64,000 bases of DNA from Lojkania enalia (Eukaryota; Ascomycota; Dothideomycetes; Pleosporales). The notes beneath the pieces are model-generated. The model searched no databases and was not told where the DNA came from. It was given only the letters and a program-made list of their open reading frames with translations. Every line of letters starts with the position of its first letter. Within the stretch, counting starts at the first letter, position 1. Shown here piece after piece: positions 33,917 through 44,429 of this stretch. Location: NCBI GenBank assembly GCA_010094045.1, contig ML986581.1, forward strand, positions 496,001 to 560,000, read 5' to 3'. Position numbers and translations under genes: made by a program.

Positions 33917-35674
33917 TCAACTTGTTCTTTTGTGGAATCGGAACAGAACCGTACGCTTTGGTACCAGAATTGTTCTTATACCATTCTCACGATTCGTTTG
34001 CCGAGTTGAACTAGTAATGTTATCGTACCGTTGAAGAAATCTGGTTATTACATATGCCATCTCGGTCAACGCATGCTGTTCTGAAACCCTAGTCAGTGTC
34101 ATCTTCTTATTGCAAAGTCCGTCCAAATATAAACTATCCGGCGAAATGGAACGCAACTTACGACCAAGGCAAGTCTGAGGTCCGCCAAAGAATGGAATAT
34201 ATTCCCATCCCGTCTTCCTATCCTCCCAGCGCTCCGGTTTGAATTCCCAGGAGTCCGGCCCCCACAGTTCTTCCCATCTATGCATCAGATACGTATTAAA
34301 GACCACTGTCGATCCCGCTCGAATGGCGATTGGATTTTTCCCGTCAGCGCCGCCACCGACTGGAAGAACGGTGTCAATGGTGGCTTTCCGGGCATTAAGG
34401 GGTCCAGTGGGATATAATCGCAAAACTTCGAAGATGACCCATTGTAAATAAGTGCACGACTTCAAGTTCTCGAACGTGACAGGTGCAAGTGGATGTGCTT
34501 CAGTGCCAAAATCTTTTTCTATAGCGACACGAAGGCGGGTGAATACTTCAGGATGAGCATCGAGGAGTATCATGGTCCAACAAAGTGATGCGGCTGTCGT
34601 ATCGCGCCCTGCGACAAGAAGCTGCATAACTTGATTCCTTAAAGCAACTTTATCGGGATAGGAGTGCACAAGCTCCGAGATGAGACCGAAGCGCCTATCT
34701 TCTACGAATCCCGGGTCAAAGGTCGCTGTATGTGCCGTTTCCTTTGCGGCTTCGGCATGAGCGACTGCCCGTCGAATGTAGTTATCGCAGTAGGATCGGA
34801 CTTTGTAACAGGCCAGTCGAAACTCGACTCCGTCGGCCATGAACCAGAGACGGCCGAGTTTCAACCGAAGAGCGACATAATCGAGGGCGGTGTCGAAAGC
34901 GGTTCCGAAGTCTTCTGGGACTATCAACTTGCGGACCCAGGATCTGACTATTGACTCGGCCGATCTATCTTTAGTCTTTTCCCTCATGGCTACTTCGTGT
35001 GATTCCGCACTAGTCCCAAACATAAACTCCGTCGCAGCATCCAGTGTAAACCGATTATAAATGAGCAATATCTCCTGCTCTTCCGTCCATCCATCCTGAA
35101 GAGCCTCACCCATAGCTTCCCACATATTCTGGACATGTCCTTCGAGCTTGGCCACATTCCTCACTCTCTTGCTCGAAAATTGAGCTCTCACCAGACCCCT
35201 ACTATGCGCCCAAGCCTCGCCGTTGCTAGTAAACACACCCTGCCCCATCACCGGGTCCAACGCGTTTGGCATCGTTCTCGGCCTATGGAAATGGGTGAAG
35301 TTCGTTGATAGAACTGTCTTGATATTTTCTGGCTGGATGGTGTATACCGCCTTCGTTTTGCCGAAGAATTTCTCGACAATAGCATAAGTGGGAGCATTTT
35401 CGCGGAATACCTTGTTCATGTAGTCGTTGAATATGTCTCCGCGTTGGCTCAAGCGCTTCCATTTATGAATAATACCAGAAATGAATGAGCTAGTGATAAT
35501 GGGAGGTGGGCGGCATTGGTTTGCGTTGGCGAAGGTCTGAAATCGACGATCATCCCGAGCCCGGTACCACAAACGTATGCTATACAGCAGTACAGAGAGG
35601 ATGACCAGAGGGAGAAATATTTGGCCATTGTTCCAACAAGAATGTAAAAACTGCTCTATATTCGCCAAGGACAT
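33917..35674 (-). CDS. Cytochrome P450, CYP52-like (alkane/fatty-acid hydroxylase type)
   Basis: ER-anchored monooxygenase. Exons 34162-35674 and 33917-34080 (81-nt intron) give 558 aa. N-terminal membrane anchor (FLPLVILSVLLYSIRLWY), then the CYP52 pattern: NFTHFHRPRTMPNALDPVMG, GEAWAHSRGLVRAQFS, I-helix VMQLLVAGRDTTAASL, ExxR in FEVLRLYPTGP, PERF-type FKPERWED. The heme loop FFGGPQTCLGQQHALTEM is completed only by splicing (Cys near residue 502). The Arg usual two residues before the Cys in this loop is Gln here. Relatives hydroxylate n-alkanes or fatty acids at the terminal carbon; the substrate is inferred by class only. No reductase or alcohol oxidase next door. Confidence 0.9.
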   Translation of the reverse strand: MSLANIEQFLHSCWNNGQIFLPLVILSVLLYSIRLWYRARDDRRFQTFANANQCRPPPIITSSFISGIIHKWKRLSQRGDIFNDYMNKVFRENAPTYAIVEKFFGKTKAVYTIQPENIKTVLSTNFTHFHRPRTMPNALDPVMGQGVFTSNGEAWAHSRGLVRAQFSSKRVRNVAKLEGHVQNMWEAMGEALQDGWTEEQEILLIYNRFTLDAATEFMFGTSAESHEVAMREKTKDRSAESIVRSWVRKLIVPEDFGTAFDTALDYVALRLKLGRLWFMADGVEFRLACYKVRSYCDNYIRRAVAHAEAAKETAHTATFDPGFVEDRRFGLISELVHSYPDKVALRNQVMQLLVAGRDTTAASLCWTMILLDAHPEVFTRLRVAIEKDFGTEAHPLAPVTFENLKSCTYLQWVIFEVLRLYPTGPLNARKATIDTVLPVGGGADGKNPIAIRAGSTVVFNTYLMHRWEELWGPDSWEFKPERWEDRKTGWEYIPFFGGPQTCLGRKLRSISPDSLYLDGLCNKKMTLTRVSEQHALTEMAYVITRFLQRYDNITSSTRQTNRENGIRTILVPKRTVLFRFHKRTS

Positions 35675-36221
35675 CTTGAAGAATTTCGAGCCTCTAGGAC
35701 CTAACCCTATTCTCGCCGCACCAATAAAAAAAAGAAGTAGAATCTATCGTTTCTCTATCATCGAAGATAAAATCTATCACTCTGTGTTCAACATGGGGAA
35801 ACTCACACCTCATATACATCCCCGCAAAAGGGCCGTTACACATGCTCTAGTCACATTCAACTACCTACATACTCGAACTGGCTAGCGTCTCGCTCCTTCG
35901 TATACCTAACGTCCATAGGACAGAGCATATCCAATGATAAATGCCATGATTATCAAGCACGTAGCAATCTGCTCGTATTTCCAGAAGCGGCAAGACCCTC
36001 GTTACATCCGAAGTCGGTATATCGCTCGCACGGAATCGTAATTGGTGCGCGTCTTTCCTCGATTTTATATTATGCAACCCATATCTCTCCATTCTAGACG
36101 CAATGCATTATATAATCCACTAGATCTCGAATTTGGCCAATAGAGACCGTACAGTATTCTCATGTACTATCTATCATCCTCTACGCCAACCATCCAACTC
36201 TCCTCTCACACATCCCAGTCC
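35675..36221. other. Intergenic region
   Basis: P450 promoter side and 3' flank of the hexosaminidase gene. No coding seen. Confidence 0.5.
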
Positions 36222-38498
36222 TCAAATACCAAACATCACAATCGTAATCAAGGAAACTACTATTATCCAAATACTTCCTGGCGGCACCATATATCCGTCA
36301 TTCGAAGGCGGTGGTAACGATGTCTGATTTCCCCCGCGCCCACCAACCCCCCTCTCCAGCACCAAACTCTCCACACCACCTTCAATCTCTTCAAGCGGAG
36401 CCACGAGCGCCATCTGACTCCAACTAAACAACGTATTCCTCCCACCAAAGACAAACACCTCGAACCGGCCCTTGAAGTCCCCATCTACCCACACTCGACT
36501 TCCGTTAAGCACATCCGTTTCGATGCGCAGGGTCGCTGGCAAGGTTATGGGTACCGGCTCGTGGGAGGATGTGGTCAGGTTCGTCCATATACGGCCTGGG
36601 TGTCCGGGATCGAGGCCGTCGGCTTCAGCCGTGGAGCGTAGAGGGTAGGGAAAGTTGTCTGCCGTCGAAAAGACGAGAGTTGTAACATCCGTCGAATTCG
36701 CAGAAACTTCTTGAAGTGAAATGGAAGTATCAGGCCCACTAAGCACAAACGGAGATGTAATACGGAGGGTCAGTGTGTACGGCGGCCCGTACGAGCCCTG
36801 TCCCAGCGTAACGTTTGCTGCGTCTAAAGATTGGCGGGTCCAAGATAGGAGCGGGGATCCTATGGAAGGGTTTTGGGGATTGGAGAGTCGACGATCGAGG
36901 TTTTGGCCTGGGGCTTTGGGCATGAGGAATTCGAGTGTGGAGGGAAGTGTTGATGTAGTGATGTTAACGCCCCTTGCGCCGGACCACGCTCTTGCTGCAA
37001 CCACTGGGATACCCTCACGCATGGCATAGTATGCTTCGAGCTGTGTGGTAGCATCAGGTCCATTGTCATTCCAGGCAGCGAGGATAGCGCCTTTATTTCC
37101 GCTTGCTTCTGGTTCAAGCTGCTCCGTAGTGTTGACCGGGTTGAATAAGGATGGATCCCACTGCCAGCCCGGAATATTGGCAAAGTTCATAGTCCGAGTG
37201 ACATTGTAGAACTGCGGATATGTTGCGGGAAAGATTGGCGTGTGATCGTTCTTCAGACTCATATATGCCCACCAGTCCTCGCTATTAACCTGACTGTAGC
37301 CGTCATCCTGGAGCTGAATGGGATCAGACTGGCCATACTGCCAATGTTGAATGATAATGTCCTTGGAGACTGTGAAGTTCTCTGAAGGCTCATCCGTGCC
37401 CCATATACGAATTCTCTTTCCAGAGGTCGAATTGACGAACTCGGACATTTCATTCACGAAATTGATGTAATCATCGGCGAGAGTAGCGTTATATTCATCA
37501 GCTCCAATGTGCACTTCCTTTGTCTGAAACCAAGGCAGGAACTCCGCCCAAATAGCCTTGACAGTAGAAATCGAGTCAGGATGCGTCAGATTTAATAAAT
37601 CTTTCTTCGGGAGAGCAAGTTCAGGCTTCCATTTCGTAATAGCCAGACAATGCCCTGGAGCCTCGATTTCGGGCACAACGGTAACACCACGCTGCGCGCA
37701 ATGTTTCTGGAAGTCCTCAAAATCGGCTCTGGAGAGAGTCTCTTTCGGTCGTTGGATAATACCTTGGAGCTCGGAATCCTCGGGATAAAGCGAGAAGTGG
37801 GAGAATACTTCATTCCAAGTCTCATTATGGCCACGATTCAAAGGATAATTATCGCTAGAATGGTAATGGAACTCGGACATCTTGAAGAAGGACGCATAAG
37901 TGCATAGCTCTTTGAGGAAGTACGGAGAATACCATTTCCGCCCAGCGTCCAGCATGTAGCCTCGAGTCGCGTAGGCCGGTGCATCCACGATCCTGCCGGG
38001 CGCAAGGGCCGAGCCATTTGCAATCAATATTTCTTGAAGGAGCGTTCGTGTTCCCCAAAACATGCCTCGAGACCCTGTTCCGCCGACATATACGCTCCCC
38101 CCGGATACCTCTAGTTCATATCCCTCTTCCGTAGCATCGCCATTCTCGTACGTCAATAAATTGGCATCACCTCTATAGCGTCCAAGAAAAATACCAGAAT
38201 TGGGGAATTCATCAACTTCTTCCAGCGTCCAATTGCCACCGAGAAGATCGGAGATGTCATGGCGGAAGGTCTCCGCGAACTGGGCGGCTGTGGGAGGTAT
38301 AAGCGTCAATCCCTCCGTATCCACACGATCTGCAAACGAGCTCTGCAGGTAAATTGTCCGTGCCACATTGATAATCGAGAATCCAGACGAAGACGCATTA
38401 CCCTTCAACCATTGCACTGGTGGAAGAGTCTGTAAGCCAGAGACAACACCTACAAGCGCGAACAAAATCCAGAGCATGCTGCAGCGACGCTCCGGCAA
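36222..38498 (-). CDS. Beta-N-acetylhexosaminidase (GH20), probably GPI-anchored
   Basis: Cleaves terminal GlcNAc/GalNAc from chitin oligomers or glycans outside the cell. Single exon, 758 aa. An N-terminal hydrophobic signal (MLWILFALVGVVSG) is followed by a GH20b-like domain and the catalytic barrel: ATRGYMLDAGRKWYSPYFLK, FHYHSSDNYPLN, VTVVPEIEAPGHCLAITKW and the Asp-Glu pair in VHIGADEYN near residue 331-339. HxGADE replaces the common HxGGDE. Many N-glycosylation sequons are present. After a beta-rich C-terminal domain it ends in a hydrophobic tail (SIWIIVVSLITIVMFGI) preceded by small residues, as for GPI attachment. The start could also be the internal MLWIL. Confidence 0.9.
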   Translation of the reverse strand: MPERRCSMLWILFALVGVVSGLQTLPPVQWLKGNASSSGFSIINVARTIYLQSSFADRVDTEGLTLIPPTAAQFAETFRHDISDLLGGNWTLEEVDEFPNSGIFLGRYRGDANLLTYENGDATEEGYELEVSGGSVYVGGTGSRGMFWGTRTLLQEILIANGSALAPGRIVDAPAYATRGYMLDAGRKWYSPYFLKELCTYASFFKMSEFHYHSSDNYPLNRGHNETWNEVFSHFSLYPEDSELQGIIQRPKETLSRADFEDFQKHCAQRGVTVVPEIEAPGHCLAITKWKPELALPKKDLLNLTHPDSISTVKAIWAEFLPWFQTKEVHIGADEYNATLADDYINFVNEMSEFVNSTSGKRIRIWGTDEPSENFTVSKDIIIQHWQYGQSDPIQLQDDGYSQVNSEDWWAYMSLKNDHTPIFPATYPQFYNVTRTMNFANIPGWQWDPSLFNPVNTTEQLEPEASGNKGAILAAWNDNGPDATTQLEAYYAMREGIPVVAARAWSGARGVNITTSTLPSTLEFLMPKAPGQNLDRRLSNPQNPSIGSPLLSWTRQSLDAANVTLGQGSYGPPYTLTLRITSPFVLSGPDTSISLQEVSANSTDVTTLVFSTADNFPYPLRSTAEADGLDPGHPGRIWTNLTTSSHEPVPITLPATLRIETDVLNGSRVWVDGDFKGRFEVFVFGGRNTLFSWSQMALVAPLEEIEGGVESLVLERGVGGRGGNQTSLPPPSNDGYMVPPGSIWIIVVSLITIVMFGI

Positions 38499-39097
38499 AG
38501 ATTTGAGGAAGCTTCACGCTGCTTATATGGCTGTGCTCAGGTCTTGTAGTTTTGATCTGTGATGCAGGTACGTGCACAATTCACCCGGTTTCGGGGATCG
38601 ACAGTGGCCGGGGTGGTAGCAGCCGATATCATTCGTGGTTTCCCCCGCATGGTTACCTACTAACAATGTAACCTTCACTGGTGCCAAGAATATCGTAGAA
38701 ACAGTGGTAGAGCTTGATAGATTGAGTCCTATTACAGCTTAGGCTGGGTGGTTGGATTGCCTGACATTATAAAAAGTAGCGGTCTAGGTCGGAACGCTAT
38801 TTGTAGCAACCCGGAAAATTCAGAAGGTCCTTTAGGTTGCACAAAGCACAATGGAAACGGAAATTCGACATGAGGCTAGGAGGAGTTGGATGAAGGGCCT
38901 GGGGCCACTGGATGGAATAGTAAGCTAGACTTGAATAAGAAGGTGAGCCAAGTTCTCCGAAATACTTCCCAAAGATCGTACGAAAGGTCTCAGCAGAATT
39001 CCATGGCAAGATATTCACTCTGACGCATTCAGAAAGTTGAACGCCGTCTGTGGATCTTTTTTGCTGTTTATTTATTTTCAAAGAGCATGGCTAAGAT
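38499..39097. other. Intergenic region
   Basis: Promoter side of the hexosaminidase gene and 3' flank of the second dioxygenase. Nothing supported. Confidence 0.5.
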
Positions 39098-40237
39098 CTA
39101 ATAGGTTGCAGTCAACCTTCTCACTAGATAATCTCCGCTCTTAATACCTTCATACTTCTTCCCCGTCTGTTCATAAGTTCCCGGGATCGCCTCAATCATC
39201 CGCTCAAAGTTTGGGTTGCAGAAATAGGCTACAGAGTATCGCGGGGGATATGCGTCGAGTCCTTCGTCTTCAGGTTTTGGCGGGGGTTCAACTACCCGGT
39301 GCTTTGTAGACTTGATTGTATCATTGGCCCACCTGGAGAGAAGATCGCCCGCATTGATTACGATGGTATCTGGGATCGGAGTTGCGTCAACGAAAGTTCC
39401 TTTTGGCGAGCGTACCTGAAGACCACCGCGCGAGTCCTGGAAGAGTAACGTTATTGAGCCTATCCATCATTAGCATATGAATAGTACTAGCCAGAATTGA
39501 GACCTACCATAGTCGCTGTGTTCACCCGCCCTTACTTGCAACTGCCCATCATCCCTCTTAAATACCGACTTCGAAACACCAGGATAATGCAGCAACCGCA
39601 GCGTATTATCCCCACCATCCGTAAAGCCATCGAACCAGGACTCGTCAATGCCCATTCCCAGCGCTATCGCACGCATAATCTGCGTATGGAGATCCTTGCA
39701 GGTATCATGGAATTTCAGCATGACTTCCTTAAACACCTTAGCATCTTCGTCGCCTTCGGTCGGGGGCCACATATTGGGCATCCCCGGCTCGCCTTCCTTC
39801 CCAATCTCTAAAGATTCTTTGAGATCCGGAACCGCTTTCCGTAGAGCCTCTATATCCCCCCTCTCCTCCAAATCTGTCGTCTTCTCTCGACCCTGCGCCG
39901 TGTATCCGCGATTCGCTTCAGGCGAGTACCACGAGAGCGCATCCTTCTGCTCCTGCGTCCGAGCGAAGAACTTTGCCGAATTTGCGAATATGGTGGAGAC
40001 GTCGGACGGGGGAATGCCGTGATTTTTGAGGTATATGAAGCCGGCGTTTTGAAAGCCGTTGAGAATGGCCTTTGCAGTGGATTTCTTGGACGAGACATCT
40101 CCGGAGAGGAAGGGCGCAAAGTCAATAAGCTACATATATTATTAGTTACGCTGTGTTTTGAATTTGCGGGCTCAGGGACATGCAGGTATGACCAAGTCGT
40201 CCTTCGCAACAGCCTTGTCCACGGTTATCCCGGCCAT
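39098..40237 (-). CDS. 2-oxoglutarate/Fe(II)-dependent dioxygenase (DIOX_N/2OG family)
   Basis: Second IPNS-like oxygenase in the window. Exons 40184-40237, 39508-40129 and 39098-39459 give 345 aa. N-terminus: LVIPLIDFAPFLSG (across splice 1), FQNAGFIYLKNHGIP. Middle: TWPPTEG-like MPNMWPPTEGDED, LRLLHYPGVSKS. Metal ligands in AGEHSDYGSITLLFQD (across splice 2) and KSTKHRVVEPP, with Arg in PPRYSVAYFCNP. Splice 1 keeps the frame and the conserved VIPLIDF only with a GC donor (CCT/gcatgt) and AG acceptor. A canonical GT option (TTG/gtcata) is also in frame but removes V-I-P. Substrate unknown. Not closely similar to the dioxygenase at 24 kb. Confidence 0.85.
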
Positions 40238-40599
40238 GGTTGATCTGTCGCGTTCAACGGATGGGCCGAGGGAATGTCACACAACAGACCGTGCAAAAAG
40301 TTCACATTTAGCTTGATAGTCTAGATATGCACTTTAAAAGCGATTTTTAGGCTCGCTCAGGTGACAATTGGCCCGCTCACGGCGACCTCCGTGAAGGCAG
40401 TGACAGGTACTGGTCGAGGTCTGGGTTGAGAGGGGTCAAGCCGAATGCGGAAGGTTGATACGAGACGCTGATAAGGTAAAGGGAACGGTGGGGCAAAGGT
40501 CAACACCAAGAGACCATCGTGAACATCCAGAATGACCGGTCTTGCATTTTACATAATTCTGCCAATACCATGAACATCGCTCTCGCGTAGACTCGAAAC
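40238..40599. other. Intergenic region
   Basis: Promoter of the dioxygenase and 3' flank of the F-box gene. Nothing supported. Confidence 0.5.
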
Positions 40600-41817
40600 T
40601 TAGAACAGGGCATCATGTCCCTTTTCCTCTACAGGCAGGTCCTCCCATGCTCTTTTCACGGTCCCAGGTTGCAAACTTCCGGCACGGAGACTCTTCGTCC
40701 GGAATGACTCAACTCGTTGTTTCCGTTGCACATTCACGAGCACTCGAAGATGTCCCATGCACACAATCGACCGAGACGGACTAGGCTTAACTTTAAATTC
40801 GCCTAGGTGCTGCCAGACCGAAATCCTCACATCCATATTGCCCAAACCTACGAAATGGATTTCAATGTCTAGCCAACAACTCTCGCACACGAACCCCGTG
40901 AAGGGCTCAGGGCACCATTCCCCCCTCTTCTTCTGATCCGGGTCGACCTCTTTGAAGCTTTTGGCCTGCTTCAGGTAATATTCATGCAACGCATCATTGA
41001 TAGAGCCATCGCCTTTGACATAGTCGTACCCAAAAGCAATATGCGGGCAAATCTCAAGGTTTGAGGTGCGTAGAAACGAGGAAGGTACCATGAAATACTT
41101 CTCATATCGTATGCGCTTGGCACGGAGTATATACTTCCTAAGCATGAACAAATCCTTAGAATTATACCCATAAGTCAATGCGTACTCGCCGCGGACGGGA
41201 CTGGAGATTTCATCTTCGTATACCCGGGGCGTGGCAACTTGGTCTCTATGATTATTGAGTTGGCTATATATCTCGCGAATACCAGTCGAATACTCGGAAT
41301 AACACCAGGGGAAGCCGACCTGGCAATTTTGGGTCCAAGATCTCTTCACTATGCGCGGTGTCGGATCCATGCGCGAGTGGAAACAGAGACATCGATAACA
41401 AATGTAAAGTTGTTCATCTGGTTTGTCCCTCTGCAGCCTGCGTAAAAAGAAGGATCTTGAGCTTCGTATCCAAAAATTGGGAGGGTAAGGGCAGCTCAGC
41501 TCTTTCCAGACTGAAGATCCAATAGTATGATATAATCGTCGATTGGCCAAAGCAAGAGATGCTTTACACTCGAGAGGCAAGTGTCTGCATATCTGGAGTA
41601 TAAGCTCTGCAGGAAGAGATAGCAGAAACGAGCTCTTCGACTCCGGCTCCGGCTCCGATAGTTTGTCATGCAAGCGGCAAGATGAAAGTCGTAGGGTAGA
41701 TACTAGTTTAGGCACTGGCAGACACATAGTTGAAATTTCAACCTTGCGCAGGAGCCGGACTGGCGAAATAGAAAAAATATTCGAAGATAAAGCAAATTCG
41801 AACTGGGAAGGGCTCAA
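40600..41817 (-). CDS. F-box protein
   Basis: Likely substrate adaptor of an SCF ubiquitin ligase, or a lineage-expanded F-box protein. Single exon, 405 aa. The F-box is near residues 65-100: SFLLSLPAELILQICRHLPL, LALANRRLYHTI, VWKELSC. The rest is of a common fungal F-box type, rich in Cys, Trp and Tyr: LYICYRCLCFHSRMDPT, a possible zinc-binding pattern with later FVCESCWLDIEIHFVG. No repeats are recognised. The first ATG is used; MCLPVPKLV about 30 codons in is also possible. Target unknown. Confidence 0.8.
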   Translation of the reverse strand: MSPSQFEFALSSNIFSISPVRLLRKVEISTMCLPVPKLVSTLRLSSCRLHDKLSEPEPESKSSFLLSLPAELILQICRHLPLECKASLALANRRLYHTIGSSVWKELSCPYPPNFWIRSSRSFFLRRLQRDKPDEQLYICYRCLCFHSRMDPTPRIVKRSWTQNCQVGFPWCYSEYSTGIREIYSQLNNHRDQVATPRVYEDEISSPVRGEYALTYGYNSKDLFMLRKYILRAKRIRYEKYFMVPSSFLRTSNLEICPHIAFGYDYVKGDGSINDALHEYYLKQAKSFKEVDPDQKKRGEWCPEPFTGFVCESCWLDIEIHFVGLGNMDVRISVWQHLGEFKVKPSPSRSIVCMGHLRVLVNVQRKQRVESFRTKSLRAGSLQPGTVKRAWEDLPVEEKGHDALF

Positions 41818-43229
41818 TGAAGAAGACTAATAAGAGCATGAGTGCAAAGCAATGTAGGTGTTCGTTCTCCTTTATTATACAAGGTTTGCGTTGTTGGGCG
41901 TAGGGTTGACTCAGACGTTACAGAAGATATCCTTCAACCAGGCGGCTACCTCAGCACTCTAGCCTCTTTAGGAGAATGAGGTTGCAGTGCAACCACAACA
42001 CATATTCTACCACGCAAGCATCTTCACTCAAACAAGAAAAAGCCTATATTGCAGGAGTCCTTACGCAAGTCTAGAAAACCATATCAATTCTCCCTTCATC
42101 TCCTCCACGAATTCCACGCCTAACTGCTCCACATACCCATCCTCACCTACCCGAAACTCCGCACCAATCTTACTTGTACTGTCGCCCAAAATATCATGCG
42201 ACTCCACAATGAAACAATCACCAGGGAGGTGCTTGAAGGACAATTCAAACCCAAAACACCGGTCCGAACAATCCGCCGAGAGCTTTCCATCCTTGAGCTC
42301 AACCCGAAGAATATGATAGCCCGCATTCTCATACACACCCACATACCCTTCAATCGGCAAACTCATCGGAACAGCACTCTCTAAGTTCGACTGCAAAACT
42401 TCATCCTCCTCCTCCCTCTCCGCCTTCCGATTATTCTCATGCTGAAACTCCTCCCAATCAACCCGTTCCCCCCTCGGCACCGCTAACAACTCATCCACCA
42501 GCCACAGAAACAACATAAACGCCGCATCGAACGCACCCTCTGAATTCCCTAGAATTACAATCCCCCATTTTAGCTCCGGCATCCAACGTATCAGGCTATG
42601 GAGCCCATACACATCGCCATCGTTCCCAATGACCTTGCGGCCACGGTAACTCTCTACCACCAAGCCCAGCGCGTAAAGCATATGGCTGTGGAAGGGCGCC
42701 AGCTCTTTCTCGGTATTTTGGATTGTGCGGGGTTTGGTCAGTTCTTCATGTACAGTTAAGCTGAGCGGCCCGGTGCGATTCATCAGCGCGTGGATCCACT
42801 TCGCATAATCCGTCGCCGTACTAAACACGATTCCCGCTCCTTGGCCTTCAGGCTATCTGATAAATGGGATCTGAATGTAGGATCCAGAGTTCCTGTCCCA
42901 GCGGTAGCCGTGTGCAAGTCGGTTTGTCGCACCCGCGCGTTCGACTTCTGGGACATCGTGATATGTACTCGTCATCTTCAACGGCCCCCAAATCCTCTCA
43001 CGTAGAAACTCGGCGAAGGGCTTACCGCTAAGGACTTCGACCATATAGCTCGCCGTCGTGTACATCATGTTGCTGTACTAGAACGTGTTCCGAAGCGGCC
43101 GGGTTAGTGGTAGGTTGCGTAGGTTACGGGTCATGGATTTGGGGTTATCGGGGTTCGATGCTCGGATGCCCAGGTAGCTGTGATCATGTCTGCAAACCTT
43201 CCTATTAGACCTTTGATAATTTGCATATG

Positions 43230-43252
43230 TATATATATATATATATATATAT
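43230..43252. repeat. (TA)n microsatellite
   Basis: About 11 dinucleotide units inside the second intron of the beta-lactamase-like pseudogene. Confidence 0.9.
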
Positions 43253-43618
43253 TGATACAGAGAAGAAGAAACTTACCCAGGCAACCCACTTCGATGACAC
43301 AGAATATCCTCCACCGTCACATTCTCACTGTAACACTTATCCCCCCCCCCATCACAAAATCGTCCCCCAACAACCTCTTCACCGGCGTCTCCCACTCCAC
43401 CCCCGGAAACGCCTCGTCGTCGTGCACGGGGAGAGCTACGGCGGCAGCGGTAAAGCACTTTGCCGTGCTCCCGCCGTCGAATATCGAGTCGGGATGAACC
43501 TCTGTATCTGGGAACTGAGCGAGCCCGTAGGCCTATACCTTATAAGGATTGAGTTAATAAATAATAAATTTTGAAAAATTTGAAACTAAGTATAGGGTGT
43601 TGAAGCGAGGAAAATATT

Positions 43619-43647
43619 GTTATTATTGTTATTATTATTATTATTAC
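43619..43647. repeat. (TTA)n microsatellite
   Basis: Imperfect trinucleotide run directly after the 5' splice site in the first intron of the same pseudogene. Confidence 0.85.
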
Positions 43648-43758
43648 CTTTGCCCATATATCTTCGCCTGATATTACAGAGATGGAGAGTCCCGGCACCT
43701 TCCATTCCTCCAGCGCATCCCTAACCATGGTCTCAAACTCAGGCGATGTATGAGCCAT

Positions 43759-44429
43759 TGCTCGCAGGGTTTTGATTACAATGAGAGAAGAGGGTGAGAT
43801 GTGAAAAGCCCGGTTGTATCGTAAGACACCCGTCTAGGTAGTAATTGGGACTGTCTAACTGCTTTGGGTAATAATTACATCAAACCTCTACGAGTATACG
43901 TACACACATGTATGTCTTCGCCTTGGGAGTACAAACTTGCTTCGCCTCCGTATTATGTACCAGACAAACCGTCACGCGTCACTCAAACAACCCACCCAAA
44001 TATGTAAATAATAATATATTCCCCAGCCGTGCATAATCTCACAGTCGAACTTCACCCATGCAAATGCTTCCTCTTCTTCCCATCAATAATCATACACATC
44101 ATCACAACTACGCCCACCCACACCAGCCAACCATTGCTGCAAGAACTGTGCTGATAAACCCCTTCCACTCAAATGCAAAGCACAAACGACCAACCGAGGA
44201 AAAATAAGGGAAGGGAGAATGAAAGCAATGCTAGAAAGGCGCTCACGAGAAACAGAAAGCACACTAGTCAAACGCCGACTGGGTATCTTACAAGGCATAT
44301 CCAGGACCTGAACCAAAATCAAGGAACAACAGGAAAACGCTCATACATCGCTATCAGGCCATCAACATAGACGTGAAAGCGGACGGCATAAGGCACATGT
44401 ATCATTCATTTGCAGCCTCATGTCAACTC
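43759..44429. other. Intergenic region
   Basis: Upstream of the beta-lactamase-like pseudogene and 3' flank of the coiled-coil gene. A 79-codon frame at 44083-44322 has no support. Confidence 0.5.

Larger units (their letters stand above)
42061..43758 (-). pseudogene. Serine beta-lactamase-like hydrolase gene, broken
   Basis: Class C/penicillin-binding-like serine hydrolase (lovD/estB type). Exons 43648-43758, 43277-43532 and 42061-43189. Recognisable parts: ALEEWKVPGLSISVISG, the S-x-x-K motif FDGGSTAKCFTAA, VTVEDILCHRSGLPGHD, Y-S-N in YSNMMYTTASYMVE, and GLHSLIRWMPELKWGIVIL. Three lesions: a G-run (43341-43350, ten bases) shifts the frame, and amber codons lie at 43078-43080 (just before the YSN motif) and 42853-42855. 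Homologs have Gln at both, so each looks like CAG to TAG. Everything else is intact, suggesting recent loss or, for the TAGs, possible RNA editing. Both introns carry microsatellites. Confidence 0.75.

Noticed and set aside
24305..38498. Secondary-metabolite cluster (dioxygenase, MFS transporter, P450)
   Set aside because: No backbone synthase, terpene cyclase or pathway regulator is present. The genes are separated by unrelated ones, so co-function is not supported.
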